Assembly: GCA_021151625.1 (NCBI GenBank)
Contig: JAGKWY010000035.1
Span: forward strand, 1 to 49,370
From: Gammaproteobacteria bacterium
GTDB taxonomy: Bacteria > Pseudomonadota > Gammaproteobacteria > Pseudomonadales > Cellvibrionaceae
Length of the DNA: 49,370 nucleotides
Direction: 5' to 3'
Shown here: piece by piece, positions 25,485-33,674 of the stretch
Layout of the letters: the number at the start of each line of letters is the position of its first letter
Numbering within the stretch: the first letter of the stretch is position 1
Program-made: the position numbers and the translations under genes
Notes under the pieces: model-generated
What the model saw: only the letters and a program-made list of their open reading frames with translations
Told to the model about the DNA's origin: nothing
Databases searched by the model: none

Positions 25485-26030
25485 ATGAAAGAATATAAAT
25501 TGGTATTTACAGGGACTACTGGTGCAGGAAAAACCACCGCTATTAGTGCAATTAGTGAATTGCCAGCGGTAAAAACAGATGTTGAAAATACTGATGATTC
25601 TTTGAATAAAGAGCTAACTACAGTGGGTTTGGATTTTGGTCAATTGAATTTGGCCAATGGTGATCGCGTACGACTATTCGGCACTCCAGGGCAAACACGC
25701 TTTGATTTTATGTGGCGAATCCTGACTAAGGATGCATTCGGGTTAATTATTCTTATCGATAATTCGCGCCCTGATCCGCTCGCTGATTTACGGACTTATG
25801 TTAATGGATTTACCCAGGAGATTCTAAATGTACCTTGCGTGATTGGCGTAGGGCGCACAGAGGATAACCCGGTTCCCTCAATCGATGAATTTTCCACCTT
25901 GCTGGAATTTATGGGGTATGCACTTCCCGTTATTCCGGTTGACGTGCGGCAAGCTGCAGACGTGATTCAACTGGTTGAGTTGATAATGGCACAAGCTGAG
26001 GCTGAATTGATGGAGTGCTCAGTGCTATGA
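25485..26030 (+). CDS. MglA/conservon-like small GTPase
   Basis: A 181-residue Ras-like GTPase of the bacterial MglA/CvnD type ('ATP/GTP-binding protein'). G1 is GTTGAGKT (10-17), the switch region TTVGLDFGQL (45-54) and G3 GTPGQ (66-70). The usual NKxD of G4 is replaced by VGRTED near 122-127, so nucleotide specificity may be relaxed. The ATG at 25485 aligns with the family start; an in-frame GTG lies at 25476. The stop overlaps the next start as ATGA. Its Roadblock neighbours are the expected partners or GAPs for this GTPase class. It acts in the cytoplasm; the process controlled is unknown. Confidence 0.85.
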   Translation: MKEYKLVFTGTTGAGKTTAISAISELPAVKTDVENTDDSLNKELTTVGLDFGQLNLANGDRVRLFGTPGQTRFDFMWRILTKDAFGLIILIDNSRPDPLADLRTYVNGFTQEILNVPCVIGVGRTEDNPVPSIDEFSTLLEFMGYALPVIPVDVRQAADVIQLVELIMAQAEAELMECSVL

Positions 26031-26407
26031 ATATAGAGAAGGGGCTTATCGCCAAGGCTCGCAGTGAGTGCGAAACATTATTGGAGCAACAAGGTGTGCT
26101 GGGTGTGGTGATTTCCTCCGTGGATGGTTTTGATGTGGCGAGTGCAGTGACGGGTAATCTTGACCCTGCAAAAATTGCCGCTATGGCTAGTTCAATTGCG
26201 GCGATTGGGGTTGTGGTATCACAAGAAGCTGCTTTGGGGGCAAGCAAAAGCGTTACGGTAAATACGGCTGATGGTTTTGTTTATATTAGTAATATTGAAC
26301 TTGCGGGAACCCTGTGCAGTTTGAATGTGATTGCCAACAATGGTGCGATCCTCGCCCAGATTATCTATCACAGCGGTGAAGTAAAAAAACGGTTGGGTTT
26401 ATCTTGA
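26027..26407 (+). CDS. Roadblock/LC7-domain protein 1
   Basis: A 126-residue single-domain Roadblock/LC7 protein (MglB/CvnB-like), expected to form homo- or heterodimers that regulate the adjacent GTPase. Family features are GVLGVVISSVDGFDVAS in the first strands, the helix KIAAMASSIAAIGVVVSQEA, and VTVNTADGFVYISNIE. It begins at an ATG overlapping the GTPase stop, and its own stop overlaps the next TTG start, so the three genes are coupled. Confidence 0.88.
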   Translation: MNIEKGLIAKARSECETLLEQQGVLGVVISSVDGFDVASAVTGNLDPAKIAAMASSIAAIGVVVSQEAALGASKSVTVNTADGFVYISNIELAGTLCSLNVIANNGAILAQIIYHSGEVKKRLGLS

Positions 26408-26787
26408 TCTATCAAACGCTGGAAACAGAATTGCAATCGCTGGCAAAAACGCCCGGTGTTATTGCTTGCGTGCTGGTCGGTGTGGATACCGGAATGGTTT
26501 TTTTAAGCAGCTCCAGAAATGCGGAAGTGGAAATTATTGCCGAGGCAGCGCGGGACTATTGGGTATTGCATCAGAAAAACGGGCGTATATTTGAAGTGCT
26601 TGGCCCGGTACGCAATGTGTTTATCCAACATGAGCGAGCGCATTTGTCGGTGCAGATGTTTGGTCAGTCAAGTTTATTGTTGGTCACTATTTCCAAATTA
26701 AAAAGTGTTGATTGGCGTGGCTGGGGTGCCAGCACCAGGGGAATTAGTGAGTTGTTGCGGAAGTTGGACGAATCAAAGCAGGTGTAA
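26404..26787 (+). CDS. Roadblock-like protein 2
   Basis: A 127-residue protein related to Roadblock domains but diverged. It shows GVIACVLVGVDTGMVFLSSS as the first hairpin, a helix AEVEIIAEAARDYWVLHQ, and VRNVFIQHERAHLSVQMFGQSSLLLVTISK as the later strands. It starts at a TTG overlapping the previous stop (TTGA). Divergence from protein 1 suggests that the proteins form a heteromeric set rather than being redundant (inference). Confidence 0.7.
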   Translation: MIYQTLETELQSLAKTPGVIACVLVGVDTGMVFLSSSRNAEVEIIAEAARDYWVLHQKNGRIFEVLGPVRNVFIQHERAHLSVQMFGQSSLLLVTISKLKSVDWRGWGASTRGISELLRKLDESKQV

Positions 26788-26848
26788 TTTTTATCACAGT
26801 ATTTTGTAACGGGTGTTTAGCGCGGGCTTTCTATTACAGGTGAAGACT

Positions 26849-27208
26849 ATGTCGACAATTAAGCAATCTATTGATGAACTGTTGGTTTTGGATGGTGCAT
26901 TGTGTTGTGCGGTGGTGGATTCTGGCAGCGGAATGATGTTGGGTTCCGCAGGCTCAGGAGTCGATTTGGAAGTGGCTGCAGCAGGTAACACCGAGGTTGT
27001 GCGTGCCAAATTAAAAACCATGCGTTCATTAGGGTTGAATGATGTAATAGAAGATATTTTAATTACCCTGGGCAAGCAGTATCACTTGATTCGTCCTATG
27101 TCACGTAAAGAAGGTGTGTTTATCTATTATGTGTTGGATAAAAACAAATCCAACCTGGCAATGGCGCGCCGCAAATTGGCGGATATCGAGAAGGATTTAA
27201 CCTTTTAA
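26849..27208 (+). CDS. Roadblock-like protein 3
   Basis: A 119-residue Roadblock-like protein. The N-terminal helix SIDELLVLDGALCCAVVDSGSG leads into the hairpin, followed by the helix EVAAAGNTEVVRAKLKTMRSLG and the strands DILITLGKQYHLIRPMSRKEGVFIYYVLDK. The ATG at 26849 has AGGTGAAG upstream; an in-frame GTG at 26813 is less likely. It is 61 bp after protein 2 and is the last gene of the operon, closed by a strong terminator. Confidence 0.72.
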   Translation: MSTIKQSIDELLVLDGALCCAVVDSGSGMMLGSAGSGVDLEVAAAGNTEVVRAKLKTMRSLGLNDVIEDILITLGKQYHLIRPMSRKEGVFIYYVLDKNKSNLAMARRKLADIEKDLTF

Positions 27209-27253
27209 ACTGTATCTCTTCAGTACATTAAAAATTTCTTAACAGACTCAACT

Positions 27254-27293
27254 AAAAAGGATGCGCGATTAAAAAATTGCGCATCCTTTTTAT
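27254..27293. terminator. Bidirectional terminator between the Roadblock operon and lipase
   Basis: Perfect 13-bp stem AAAAAGGATGCGC/GCGCATCCTTTTT. It lies between the convergent Roadblock operon and lipase gene and can serve both. Confidence 0.9.
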
Positions 27294-27294
27294 T

Positions 27295-28302
27295 TTACGC
27301 CGACATAGTCTTTTCGGATTTGTTGAGCGAAAAAAACTGCGTCAGCTCCTGATCAATATTGTGCGTGTTGTTCGTGTTAGGGTTGTAGCTAATCATATCC
27401 CAAGACAATTTTTCCTGATCCTTAAAGGTGCCTGTCCATATTTGCGGCGTTGCGTTTACAGCACGGCTGATTACCCAGGTGTAATTTGTTAAAGCATGCC
27501 GAGAGAGCACCACATCCTCGATGTCAATATGATCTTTCGCTACGCTGAAGCTTGCAGTAAATTCTTGCCCGATTGCATAAAAATCAATTGGGGGAACAAG
27601 TGGCACCAAATCATAGTTGTTGCATACACGGATTGTTTTTTCCTGTAAGCAGTAAGTTTGGTTGTAAGTTGTTTGCCAAACATGTGCTCCCACTTTGGGG
27701 CTGGCAAAAGTGATGCTGGTAATGCCTATATCCGGAAAACTGACTGCCAAATCCAGGGTAAATAAACTGGCTAGTGCACCGCCCAGGCTGTGGCCAGTGA
27801 TAAATATCTCGGTCGGTGTATCGGACAGATCCTGCAATGCAGTAAATATTTGCATTTGAAGCGATGCGCTCATTTGATTGTTTTTGGTCGCATAGACATC
27901 ATTAAAGCCTTCACCTACATGAACATTGCCGGGGAAAGTGTTCGAATTTTTGTAGGGTTTGAACGGTATAGTGGCAGCCGATTCAAGATCGATGATTGCA
28001 TCCAATACCGAAGAGGTTCCGCGAAAGGCGATGATATAAGTGTTGGCCTGGTTCGCTGCCTGGTAAAGCAGCGCGTAGCGCTCCTCCTTTCCTGTGCCCC
28101 AGGCAACATCATCAAAGCCGGTAAACCTTTGTAAATATTTAAAGGTTATGTTGTCAAACGTTAAATCAGGCACTTGATAAATGGGGTTGTTGGTGTTGGC
28201 AAAGTCGGTATAGGCTTCTGCAGAGGCCGCCATTAACAAATTGGCAAAGGTGGCATCCAGATGTGGGTTGGAATTGTTTGCACTGTTATTATCACTGCTC
28301 AT
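27295..28302 (-). CDS. Class 3 lipase family protein
   Basis: A 335-residue alpha/beta hydrolase of the lipase class 3 family. The nucleophile elbow is GHSLGG with S172, the acid is probably D231 (NNYDLVPLVPP) and the histidine H269 (SRHALTNYTW). The oxyanion strand is IIAFRGTSS (about 90-98). No signal peptide is visible (start MSSDNNSANN), so the enzyme may be cytoplasmic or exported by another route. It probably hydrolyses acylglycerols or related esters. It stands alone, convergent with the Roadblock operon. Confidence 0.88.
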   Translation of the reverse strand: MSSDNNSANNSNPHLDATFANLLMAASAEAYTDFANTNNPIYQVPDLTFDNITFKYLQRFTGFDDVAWGTGKEERYALLYQAANQANTYIIAFRGTSSVLDAIIDLESAATIPFKPYKNSNTFPGNVHVGEGFNDVYATKNNQMSASLQMQIFTALQDLSDTPTEIFITGHSLGGALASLFTLDLAVSFPDIGITSITFASPKVGAHVWQTTYNQTYCLQEKTIRVCNNYDLVPLVPPIDFYAIGQEFTASFSVAKDHIDIEDVVLSRHALTNYTWVISRAVNATPQIWTGTFKDQEKLSWDMISYNPNTNNTHNIDQELTQFFSLNKSEKTMSA

Positions 28303-28438
28303 GGTTTTCTCCCTAACATAGGTTGTCGACGGTGAAAAGTCCTGTCCAGTATAGGGGATATTCCTTGTGTAACTATTACGTGCTATAACAAACTTTCGTT
28401 TTAAATTACATTGGCGCAGGAATCAGACAGGAGTTGTT

Positions 28439-28873
28439 GTGGCTACGATGATTGGAAAATGTTTATGTGAGTCTGTTGAGTACAAGATCGATGGTGAGTT
28501 GGGGCCAGTCTATAACTGCCATTGTTCAAAATGTCGCCGTTGGCATGCGGCTGCATTTAGAACTCGTGCATCTATTAATAAAAATCAATTTAGTTGGATC
28601 AAAGGAGAAGCTAATTTATCCAGCTATAAGTCGTCTGATTATGTTACCAAGTATTTTTGTAAAACCTGCGGTTCTCCACTTATCAGCACCTATGATAATA
28701 AGCCGGATATTTTAGGAATCCCGCTGGGTGGTATTGAGGGGATCGAGCACCTGGAAGTGCAGGCGCATATTTTTGTGGATTCCAAGGCGAGTTGGTATGA
28801 GATTACAGATTCTGTACCGCAATACGAAAACTGGCCGGGTAGTGAAGAGGCTGTGCGGCAAACCAATCAATAG
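28439..28873 (+). CDS. GFA (CENP-V) family zinc-binding protein
   Basis: A 144-residue GFA-family protein, related to glutathione-dependent formaldehyde-activating enzyme. Zinc ligands are visible as C8/C10 (KCLCESVEY), C27/C29/C32 (YNCHCSKCRRWHAAAFRT) and C74/C77 (YFCKTCGSPL). Most members have no proven activity. It starts with GTG at 28439 behind ACAGGAG. Confidence 0.9.
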   Translation: MATMIGKCLCESVEYKIDGELGPVYNCHCSKCRRWHAAAFRTRASINKNQFSWIKGEANLSSYKSSDYVTKYFCKTCGSPLISTYDNKPDILGIPLGGIEGIEHLEVQAHIFVDSKASWYEITDSVPQYENWPGSEEAVRQTNQ

Positions 28874-28929
28874 TATTTAGCCTGGCAATAATTTTTTCGT
28901 TTATCGTTAATTTTCCAGTAGAAGTAGTT

Positions 28930-30093
28930 ATGACTTTTAATTTTGATCTGCCTGTTAACCGCGAAAAAACCAACTCGGTAAAATTTGACGGCCGCCAGCA
29001 ATATTTCGGTACCACAGATGTTTCACCGCTATGGGTTGCGGATATGGATTTTGCGGTGCCCGAATGTATTACCCAGGCCTTGCAAGAGCGATTGAATCAT
29101 CCGGTATTTGGCTATTCGCTTTATCCGGAAAGCCTGTATCAAGCCACCATTGATTGGTTTGCTCGCCGTCACCAATGGCGTATTGAACGCGAATGGATTT
29201 TGATGGCGCCTGGTGTAGTGCCTTCGCTGTTTGCCGCAGTGCAAGCCTTTGCACAGGAAGGTGAGGGGGTCATTGTTCAATCGCCGGTATATTTTCCATT
29301 CTTCTCCGCTGTGACCACCAATCGCCGTAAATTATTGAACAATCCATTGCGCGAATATAACGGACGTTATGAAATTGATTTTGAACATTTGGAGCATTGT
29401 GCACAGCAGGGCGCGCGCTTGTTGATGTTGTGTACACCGCATAACCCGGTAGGACGAGTATGGTCAGTCGCTGAGCTAAACCGGGTATTGGAATTAGCGC
29501 GGCGCTATGATTTAACTATTCTCTCGGATGATATTCACTGCGATTTAATTTACCCCGGAAATACGCACACTATGCTGGGCCGCCTGGCACAACCCGGCGA
29601 TAAAATTGTGACAACTATTGCTCCGAATAAAACCTTCAATATTCCTGGCTTGGGGCTTTCGGCACTGGTAATTCCCGACAAGGCTCAACGCGATGCCATG
29701 AAGCGGGAATTTGAAAAGTTGCATGTGGGGAATAGCAATCCCTTTAGTATTGCGGCTTATGAAGCGGCCTATAGTGGTGGCGATGAATGGCTGGATGCGT
29801 TGATGCCCTATTTACAAACCACACGCGATTTTGTGGCTGATTTTATTGCACAACAGATTCCAGGGATTCGAACAGTAAAACCCGAGGCAACCTATCTAAT
29901 GTGGCTGGATTGCCGGGAATTAGGCTTGAGTGATACAGCACTGCGCGATTTTTTTATTAAGGAATGCAAACTTGGTCTTAGCCCCGGTGCTGTGTTTGGT
30001 GAAGGAGGTAGTGGGTTTATGCGGATGAATATTGGCACTCGGCTGGATGTAGTCAAAGCAGCCTTGGAGCAAATAAAAAATAATATTAGCTGA
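28930..30093 (+). CDS. patB: MalY/PatB-family PLP-dependent C-S lyase
   Basis: A 387-residue fold type I PLP enzyme of the MalY/PatB group, which cleaves cystathionine or cysteine conjugates. The PLP lysine is K234 (APNKTFNIPGL), the pyridine-nitrogen aspartate is in LSDDIHCDL (about 199-205), and the N-terminal signature is PLWVADMDFAVP. The length is normal. C-S lyases of this type could also serve the sulfoxide lyase step of ovothiol synthesis (OvoB-like), but that is inference because ovoA is 19 kb away. A terminator follows. Confidence 0.9.
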   Translation: MTFNFDLPVNREKTNSVKFDGRQQYFGTTDVSPLWVADMDFAVPECITQALQERLNHPVFGYSLYPESLYQATIDWFARRHQWRIEREWILMAPGVVPSLFAAVQAFAQEGEGVIVQSPVYFPFFSAVTTNRRKLLNNPLREYNGRYEIDFEHLEHCAQQGARLLMLCTPHNPVGRVWSVAELNRVLELARRYDLTILSDDIHCDLIYPGNTHTMLGRLAQPGDKIVTTIAPNKTFNIPGLGLSALVIPDKAQRDAMKREFEKLHVGNSNPFSIAAYEAAYSGGDEWLDALMPYLQTTRDFVADFIAQQIPGIRTVKPEATYLMWLDCRELGLSDTALRDFFIKECKLGLSPGAVFGEGGSGFMRMNIGTRLDVVKAALEQIKNNIS

Positions 30094-30120
30094 TCAGACT
30101 AATTTTTTATTCGATTAAAT

Positions 30121-30155
30121 AGACCCGGAAACTCACCCGGGTCTATTTATTTTTG
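30121..30155 (+). terminator. Terminator after patB
   Basis: Stem AGACCCGG/CCGGGTCT (30121-30128 with 30137-30144) followed by ATTTATTTTT, between convergent genes. Confidence 0.75.
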
Positions 30156-30160
30156 ATGAA

Positions 30161-31036
30161 TCAATTGCAAAAACTTGGATTGTATTGGTAAACAAATTGG
30201 GTTTTGGTAACTGAACTGGTGGAGTTCCAGCTGGTTAAGCCAAGCATCGCATCAAAAGATTGTTTGGCCCGATTTACGACTGCTTTGGTGTAATCGGCGC
30301 TCGCATCTTCATATTTAAAGGAAACCTCTACTACCACAGGTTTTTGTGATCCACTGGGAATACTGGTGTACCAAAAAGTGAGACTGACTTCTGCATCAAT
30401 GGAGCCCAAATCAATAAGCCCACCATCGTAAACACGTTCGTAAATGGATAAGTTTCCTACCAGTGATAAGGCGGTTGAATCGGAAATGTTGTAATTGCTG
30501 TCGAACCCTGGAAAATGGACGTTGATATCTTCAAAGTCATTGATGGTGCGGGTATTGGGTGACGTGGTTGAATGCCCATAAACAATATTGAATGGATTGC
30601 TTGTCTTGCTACCAATATCGGCTTCCAGTTTTGTTTCCGCCTGGTTGCTTGAAGCAGAGAGGTCTTCAAAATCCGCAATGTATGGGTCAGGACTGCGGAA
30701 TTTTAAGGTGACTTCTGATTGGCTATTTTCAATGCGATCACGAAAGATATAGCCAAGGTCATCCAGCAAGCAGCTGCCGGCGGTGTCATAAAATTTTACT
30801 GTGCGGGTTTTATCTAGCGTAAGGCTACCGGAAACGTCGCGCGCGATAGCTGACTCTACGACAGATGTAAAACTCGTAAAGTATTCATTGGCCTTGGTGG
30901 ATTCTGTAGCAGAGGTAAACAGGTTGGGATTTAGCAACAATTTATATTCGCGAGTGGTAACGTCAGGGTTGGCTAGCGCACTTGCAGAGAGCAGGCTAAG
31001 GGTAATGGGGGTAACAACACTTGGAATTTTTTGCAT
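30161..31036 (-). CDS. Secreted protein with CYTH-like region
   Basis: A 291-residue exported protein with a signal peptide (about 1-22, cleavage near ALA/NP). It is not assigned to a named family. The stretch TRTVKFYDTAGSCLLDDLGYIFRDRIENSQSEV can be cut as VKFYDT, LLDDLGYIFRDR and SEVTLKF, which follows the order seen in CYTH/triphosphate-tunnel proteins (YFDT, LL..G..LR.R, LTLK), and an early REYKLLL recalls the ExExK strand. The substitutions make enzymatic activity uncertain. Two Cys near the middle and end (about C94 and C290) might form a disulfide. It is convergent with patB and divergent from rimO. Confidence 0.5.
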   Translation of the reverse strand: MQKIPSVVTPITLSLLSASALANPDVTTREYKLLLNPNLFTSATESTKANEYFTSFTSVVESAIARDVSGSLTLDKTRTVKFYDTAGSCLLDDLGYIFRDRIENSQSEVTLKFRSPDPYIADFEDLSASSNQAETKLEADIGSKTSNPFNIVYGHSTTSPNTRTINDFEDINVHFPGFDSNYNISDSTALSLVGNLSIYERVYDGGLIDLGSIDAEVSLTFWYTSIPSGSQKPVVVEVSFKYEDASADYTKAVVNRAKQSFDAMLGLTSWNSTSSVTKTQFVYQYNPSFCN

Positions 31037-31217
31037 GAGTTATCCTTCTGGTGATATTAAAACGTCCAAATTTAGCCTGCTGTTATGACAATTCGCTGAA
31101 GTTGCCGTGACGGTTTAGTGACCAGCTGTTCTTATAACCATCTTCTGCATGCAAAACTACGCTTAAACGCCTACAATAGCGGCCTTTTTTCTGTACCTCC
31201 CCATTTCGCGAGACACT

Positions 31218-32364
31218 ATGAGCGTAAATACCTTTGATCCAACCCAAACCACAACCCTGGATACACCGGCCAAAACCCTGTTTGGGTGCCAAAAAGGATG
31301 AGATTATCCAGGTGCATCCCAATGTGTTGGGCATTACCGGTGCTCATGCTTACGAAGAGGTTTTGTCGCAGGTGCACGAGCATCTGCCGCCCAAACCACA
31401 GCACAATCCCTTTACCGATCTGGTTCCACCGCAAGGTATCAAGCTGACGCCTCGCCATTACGCTTACCTGAAAATTTCTGAAGGCTGTAACCACTCCTGT
31501 AGCTTCTGCATCATCCCGGATATGCGCGGCAAGCTGGTAAGTCGCCCGATTGGTCAGGTGATGGGTGAAGCTGAGCGTTTGGTAAAAGCCGGTGTTAAAG
31601 AATTGCTGGTGATTTCGCAGGACACCTCGGCCTATGGTGTGGATATCAAACACCGTACCGATTTCTGGGACGGTCGCCCCATGAAGACCGATATGTACCA
31701 GCTTGCCGCCGCCTTGGGTGAGTTGGGAGTATGGGTGCGCTTGCATTACGTTTATCCCTATCCACATGTGGATAACATTATCCCGCTGATGGCTCAGGGC
31801 AAGGTGTTGCCGTATCTGGATATTCCATTCCAGCACGCCAGCCCAACTATCCTGCGTAAAATGCGTCGCCCTGGGCAGGTAGAAAAGACCTTGGAACGCA
31901 TTAAGAGCTGGCGCGAGCAGGTACCTAACCTGACGATTCGTTCCACCTTTATCGTAGGCTTCCCCGGCGAAACGGAAGAGGATTTCCAGGAGCTGTTGAA
32001 TTTCCTTGAGGAAGCGCAACTGGATCGTGTTGGTTGTTTCCAATACTCACCGGTAGATGGTGCCAAGGCCAATGATCTACCTGATCCGGTTCCTGATGAG
32101 ATCAAGCAAGAGCGTTACGACCGTTTTATGCAGTTGCAGCAACGAATTTCTACCGAGCGGTTGAAATTAAAAGTGGGTCAGATTCTGCCGGTGCTGATCG
32201 ACGAAGTGGATGATGAAGGCGCGATTGGTCGCTGTTTTGCCGACGCACCAGAGATCGATGGCTGTGTGTATCTGAATGGTGAGGAAAATGTTAAGCCAGG
32301 TGATCTGGTAAATGTATTAATTGAACATTCGGATGAATACGACCTTTGGGGGACCAGGGTCTAA
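31218..32364 (+). pseudogene. rimO: rimO with internal deletion and frameshift (ribosomal protein S12 methylthiotransferase)
   Basis: A remnant of RimO, which methylthiolates Asp in ribosomal protein S12. From the normal ATG at 31218 the reading frame gives 27 residues (MSVNTFDPTQ...) and stops at 31301. From about 31279 the +1 frame reads CLGAKKDEIIQVHP and continues through the whole radical SAM domain, with C85, C89 and C92 (CNHSCSFC, numbered from a TTG at 31234), to the TRAM domain and the usual end EYDLWGTRV. Compared with E. coli RimO, some 70-75 residues of the N-terminal MTTase domain are missing, including two of the three cluster cysteines (in SLGCPK and VNTCGF). The junction lies at CTGTTT (31278-31283). 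Either a real loss-of-function deletion or an assembly error. Confidence 0.85.
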
Positions 32365-32383
32365 TATTCAACCAGAACGAAAA

Positions 32384-32421
32384 AATCCCCTGTACACGCA
32401 AGTGACAGGGGATTTTTTTTT
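32384..32421 (+). terminator. Terminator after rimO
   Basis: Stem AATCCCCTGT/ACAGGGGATT followed by eight or more T residues. Confidence 0.9.
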
Positions 32422-32457
32422 GGGCTATAGTTCGCCTATCAGTTTCCGGAGCTAGTT

Positions 32458-32712
32458 ATGGCTGAAGTCCAACATCAAGCGCAACAACATAAATTTGTGA
32501 TTCATCAGGACGGAAGCGAAGCTGTGCTTGCTTATCGAATAGATTTAGCAGGTAAATCACCCCGGGTCGATTTTTATAGCACCTATGTACCACCTGAATT
32601 TCGCGGCCAGGGATTGGCGGAAAAATTAGTGCGCACTGGATTAAAGTGGGCGCGGGAGCAGGGTTTCCAGATTCAGGCCAGCTGTTGGTATGTGGCCAAA
32701 TTTTTACGTTGA
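32458..32712 (+). CDS. Short GNAT-like acetyltransferase (YidJ/COG2388 type)
   Basis: An 84-residue GNAT-like protein. It holds a core hairpin (VDFYSTYVPPEFRGQGLAEKLV, cut here at the acetyl-CoA loop RGQGLA near 55-60) and a final strand QASCWYVAKFL. Members of this short family are about 90 residues and bind acetyl-CoA; targets are unknown. The ATG at 32458 follows CCGGAG. Confidence 0.88.
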   Translation: MAEVQHQAQQHKFVIHQDGSEAVLAYRIDLAGKSPRVDFYSTYVPPEFRGQGLAEKLVRTGLKWAREQGFQIQASCWYVAKFLR

Positions 32713-32795
32713 AAGAACCATTCTTGCGCTGAAGTAAGAATTTCTGTACATGAAGTAAATGTTTCTTCGTTGAATGTATTGAAGGATTGAAGTGT

Positions 32796-33275
32796 ATGTT
32801 GCGTAAGTGTGGATTTACCCTGATAGAAATGCTGGTTGTTGTTGCGATTATTGCAATATTAGCATTACTTGCCTTGCCATCTCCTGATCCGGCAATTGCT
32901 AGAAAACAAGTTACAGAATCCATGGCTTTGATTGAGGATTATAAAAAACTGGTGGCATTTTATCATCAAAGCGCACAGGTTTTTTTAAAAGACAATAAAG
33001 AGGCGGGTATCCCCGCCCCGGATAAATTGCTAGGGAATTATGTCGACCGTATTGATTTGGTTCATGGTACGTTCCATATTCATTTTGGCAACAAGGCGCA
33101 CCCGGAAATAAAAAATAAAACGTTGAGTGTTCAACCGATTGTTGTAAAAGGATCGCCACAAAGCCCCATCTCCTGGATTTGTGGTAAGGCTGCAGCACCT
33201 GATGGAATGGAAGCCGCCGGCGAGAATCGAACTGATATAGAAATTAAAAATTTGCCATTGAATTGTCGAATTTAG
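32796..33275 (+). CDS. Type IV pilin-like protein
   Basis: A 159-residue prepilin. A six-residue basic leader ends in G6, and prepilin peptidase cleavage before F7 gives the mature start FTLIEMLVVVAIIAILALLAL with E at position 5 of the mature protein (E11). The C-terminal part contains a Cys pair (about C127 and C157) that would form the D-loop of type IVa pilins. It could be a major pilin, a minor pilin or a type II secretion pseudopilin; no other pilus gene lies beside it. The ATG at 32796 is preferred over an in-frame TTG at 32787. A glutaredoxin gene starts 12 bp after it. Confidence 0.82.
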   Translation: MLRKCGFTLIEMLVVVAIIAILALLALPSPDPAIARKQVTESMALIEDYKKLVAFYHQSAQVFLKDNKEAGIPAPDKLLGNYVDRIDLVHGTFHIHFGNKAHPEIKNKTLSVQPIVVKGSPQSPISWICGKAAAPDGMEAAGENRTDIEIKNLPLNCRI

Positions 33276-33286
33276 GTCTGGTATTG

Positions 33287-33628
33287 ATGAGTATCCCAAA
33301 GGCATTTTTGGTTATAGTTACTGCATTGATTATTTTTAAGTGGGACGTTATTCGCAGCGAATTAAGTCCACCTCCGGATTTCTCTGCCCAACACCCGGAA
33401 GGCGTTGTACTTTATGCAACTGACTGGTGTGGCTATTGCAAAAAGACGCGCGAATTTTTCAAACAGCACAATATCGCCTATGTAGAATACGATATTGAAA
33501 AGTCAGCTGAAGGTCGTGCCCAATATGACCAGTTGCACGGCAGCGGAATTCCATTGGTAATGATTCGCGGTCAAGTGATGCGCGGTTATGATCCTGATGC
33601 ACTAAAAGAAGCGTTACGTATTCAATAA
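33287..33628 (+). CDS. Membrane-anchored glutaredoxin
   Basis: A 113-residue protein with an N-terminal hydrophobic anchor (about 5-18) followed by a glutaredoxin/thioredoxin fold. The redox motif is C48-G-Y-C51 (TDWCGYCKKT) and the cis-proline loop is GSGIPLVMI. The active domain is probably held at the inner membrane and, from the positive-inside rule, could lie on either side. It is 12 bp downstream of a pilin gene carrying two cysteines, so a role in pilin disulfide chemistry is conceivable (inference). Confidence 0.85.
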   Translation: MSIPKAFLVIVTALIIFKWDVIRSELSPPPDFSAQHPEGVVLYATDWCGYCKKTREFFKQHNIAYVEYDIEKSAEGRAQYDQLHGSGIPLVMIRGQVMRGYDPDALKEALRIQ

Positions 33629-33674
33629 GCTAACTGCAGCGAATTAACAGCAATGAACTAACAGGAAAGATGTA

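Noticed and set aside
25474..25488. A five-codon frame ATG TGG TGG TTA TGA overlapping the GTPase start, as a leader peptide
   Set aside because: Two Trp codons are suggestive of attenuation, but there is no hairpin or T tract nearby and the frame merely overlaps the true start.
31216..32043. A 275-codon minus-strand frame opposite rimO
   Set aside because: It mirrors the conserved radical SAM coding sequence and has no recognisable domain.
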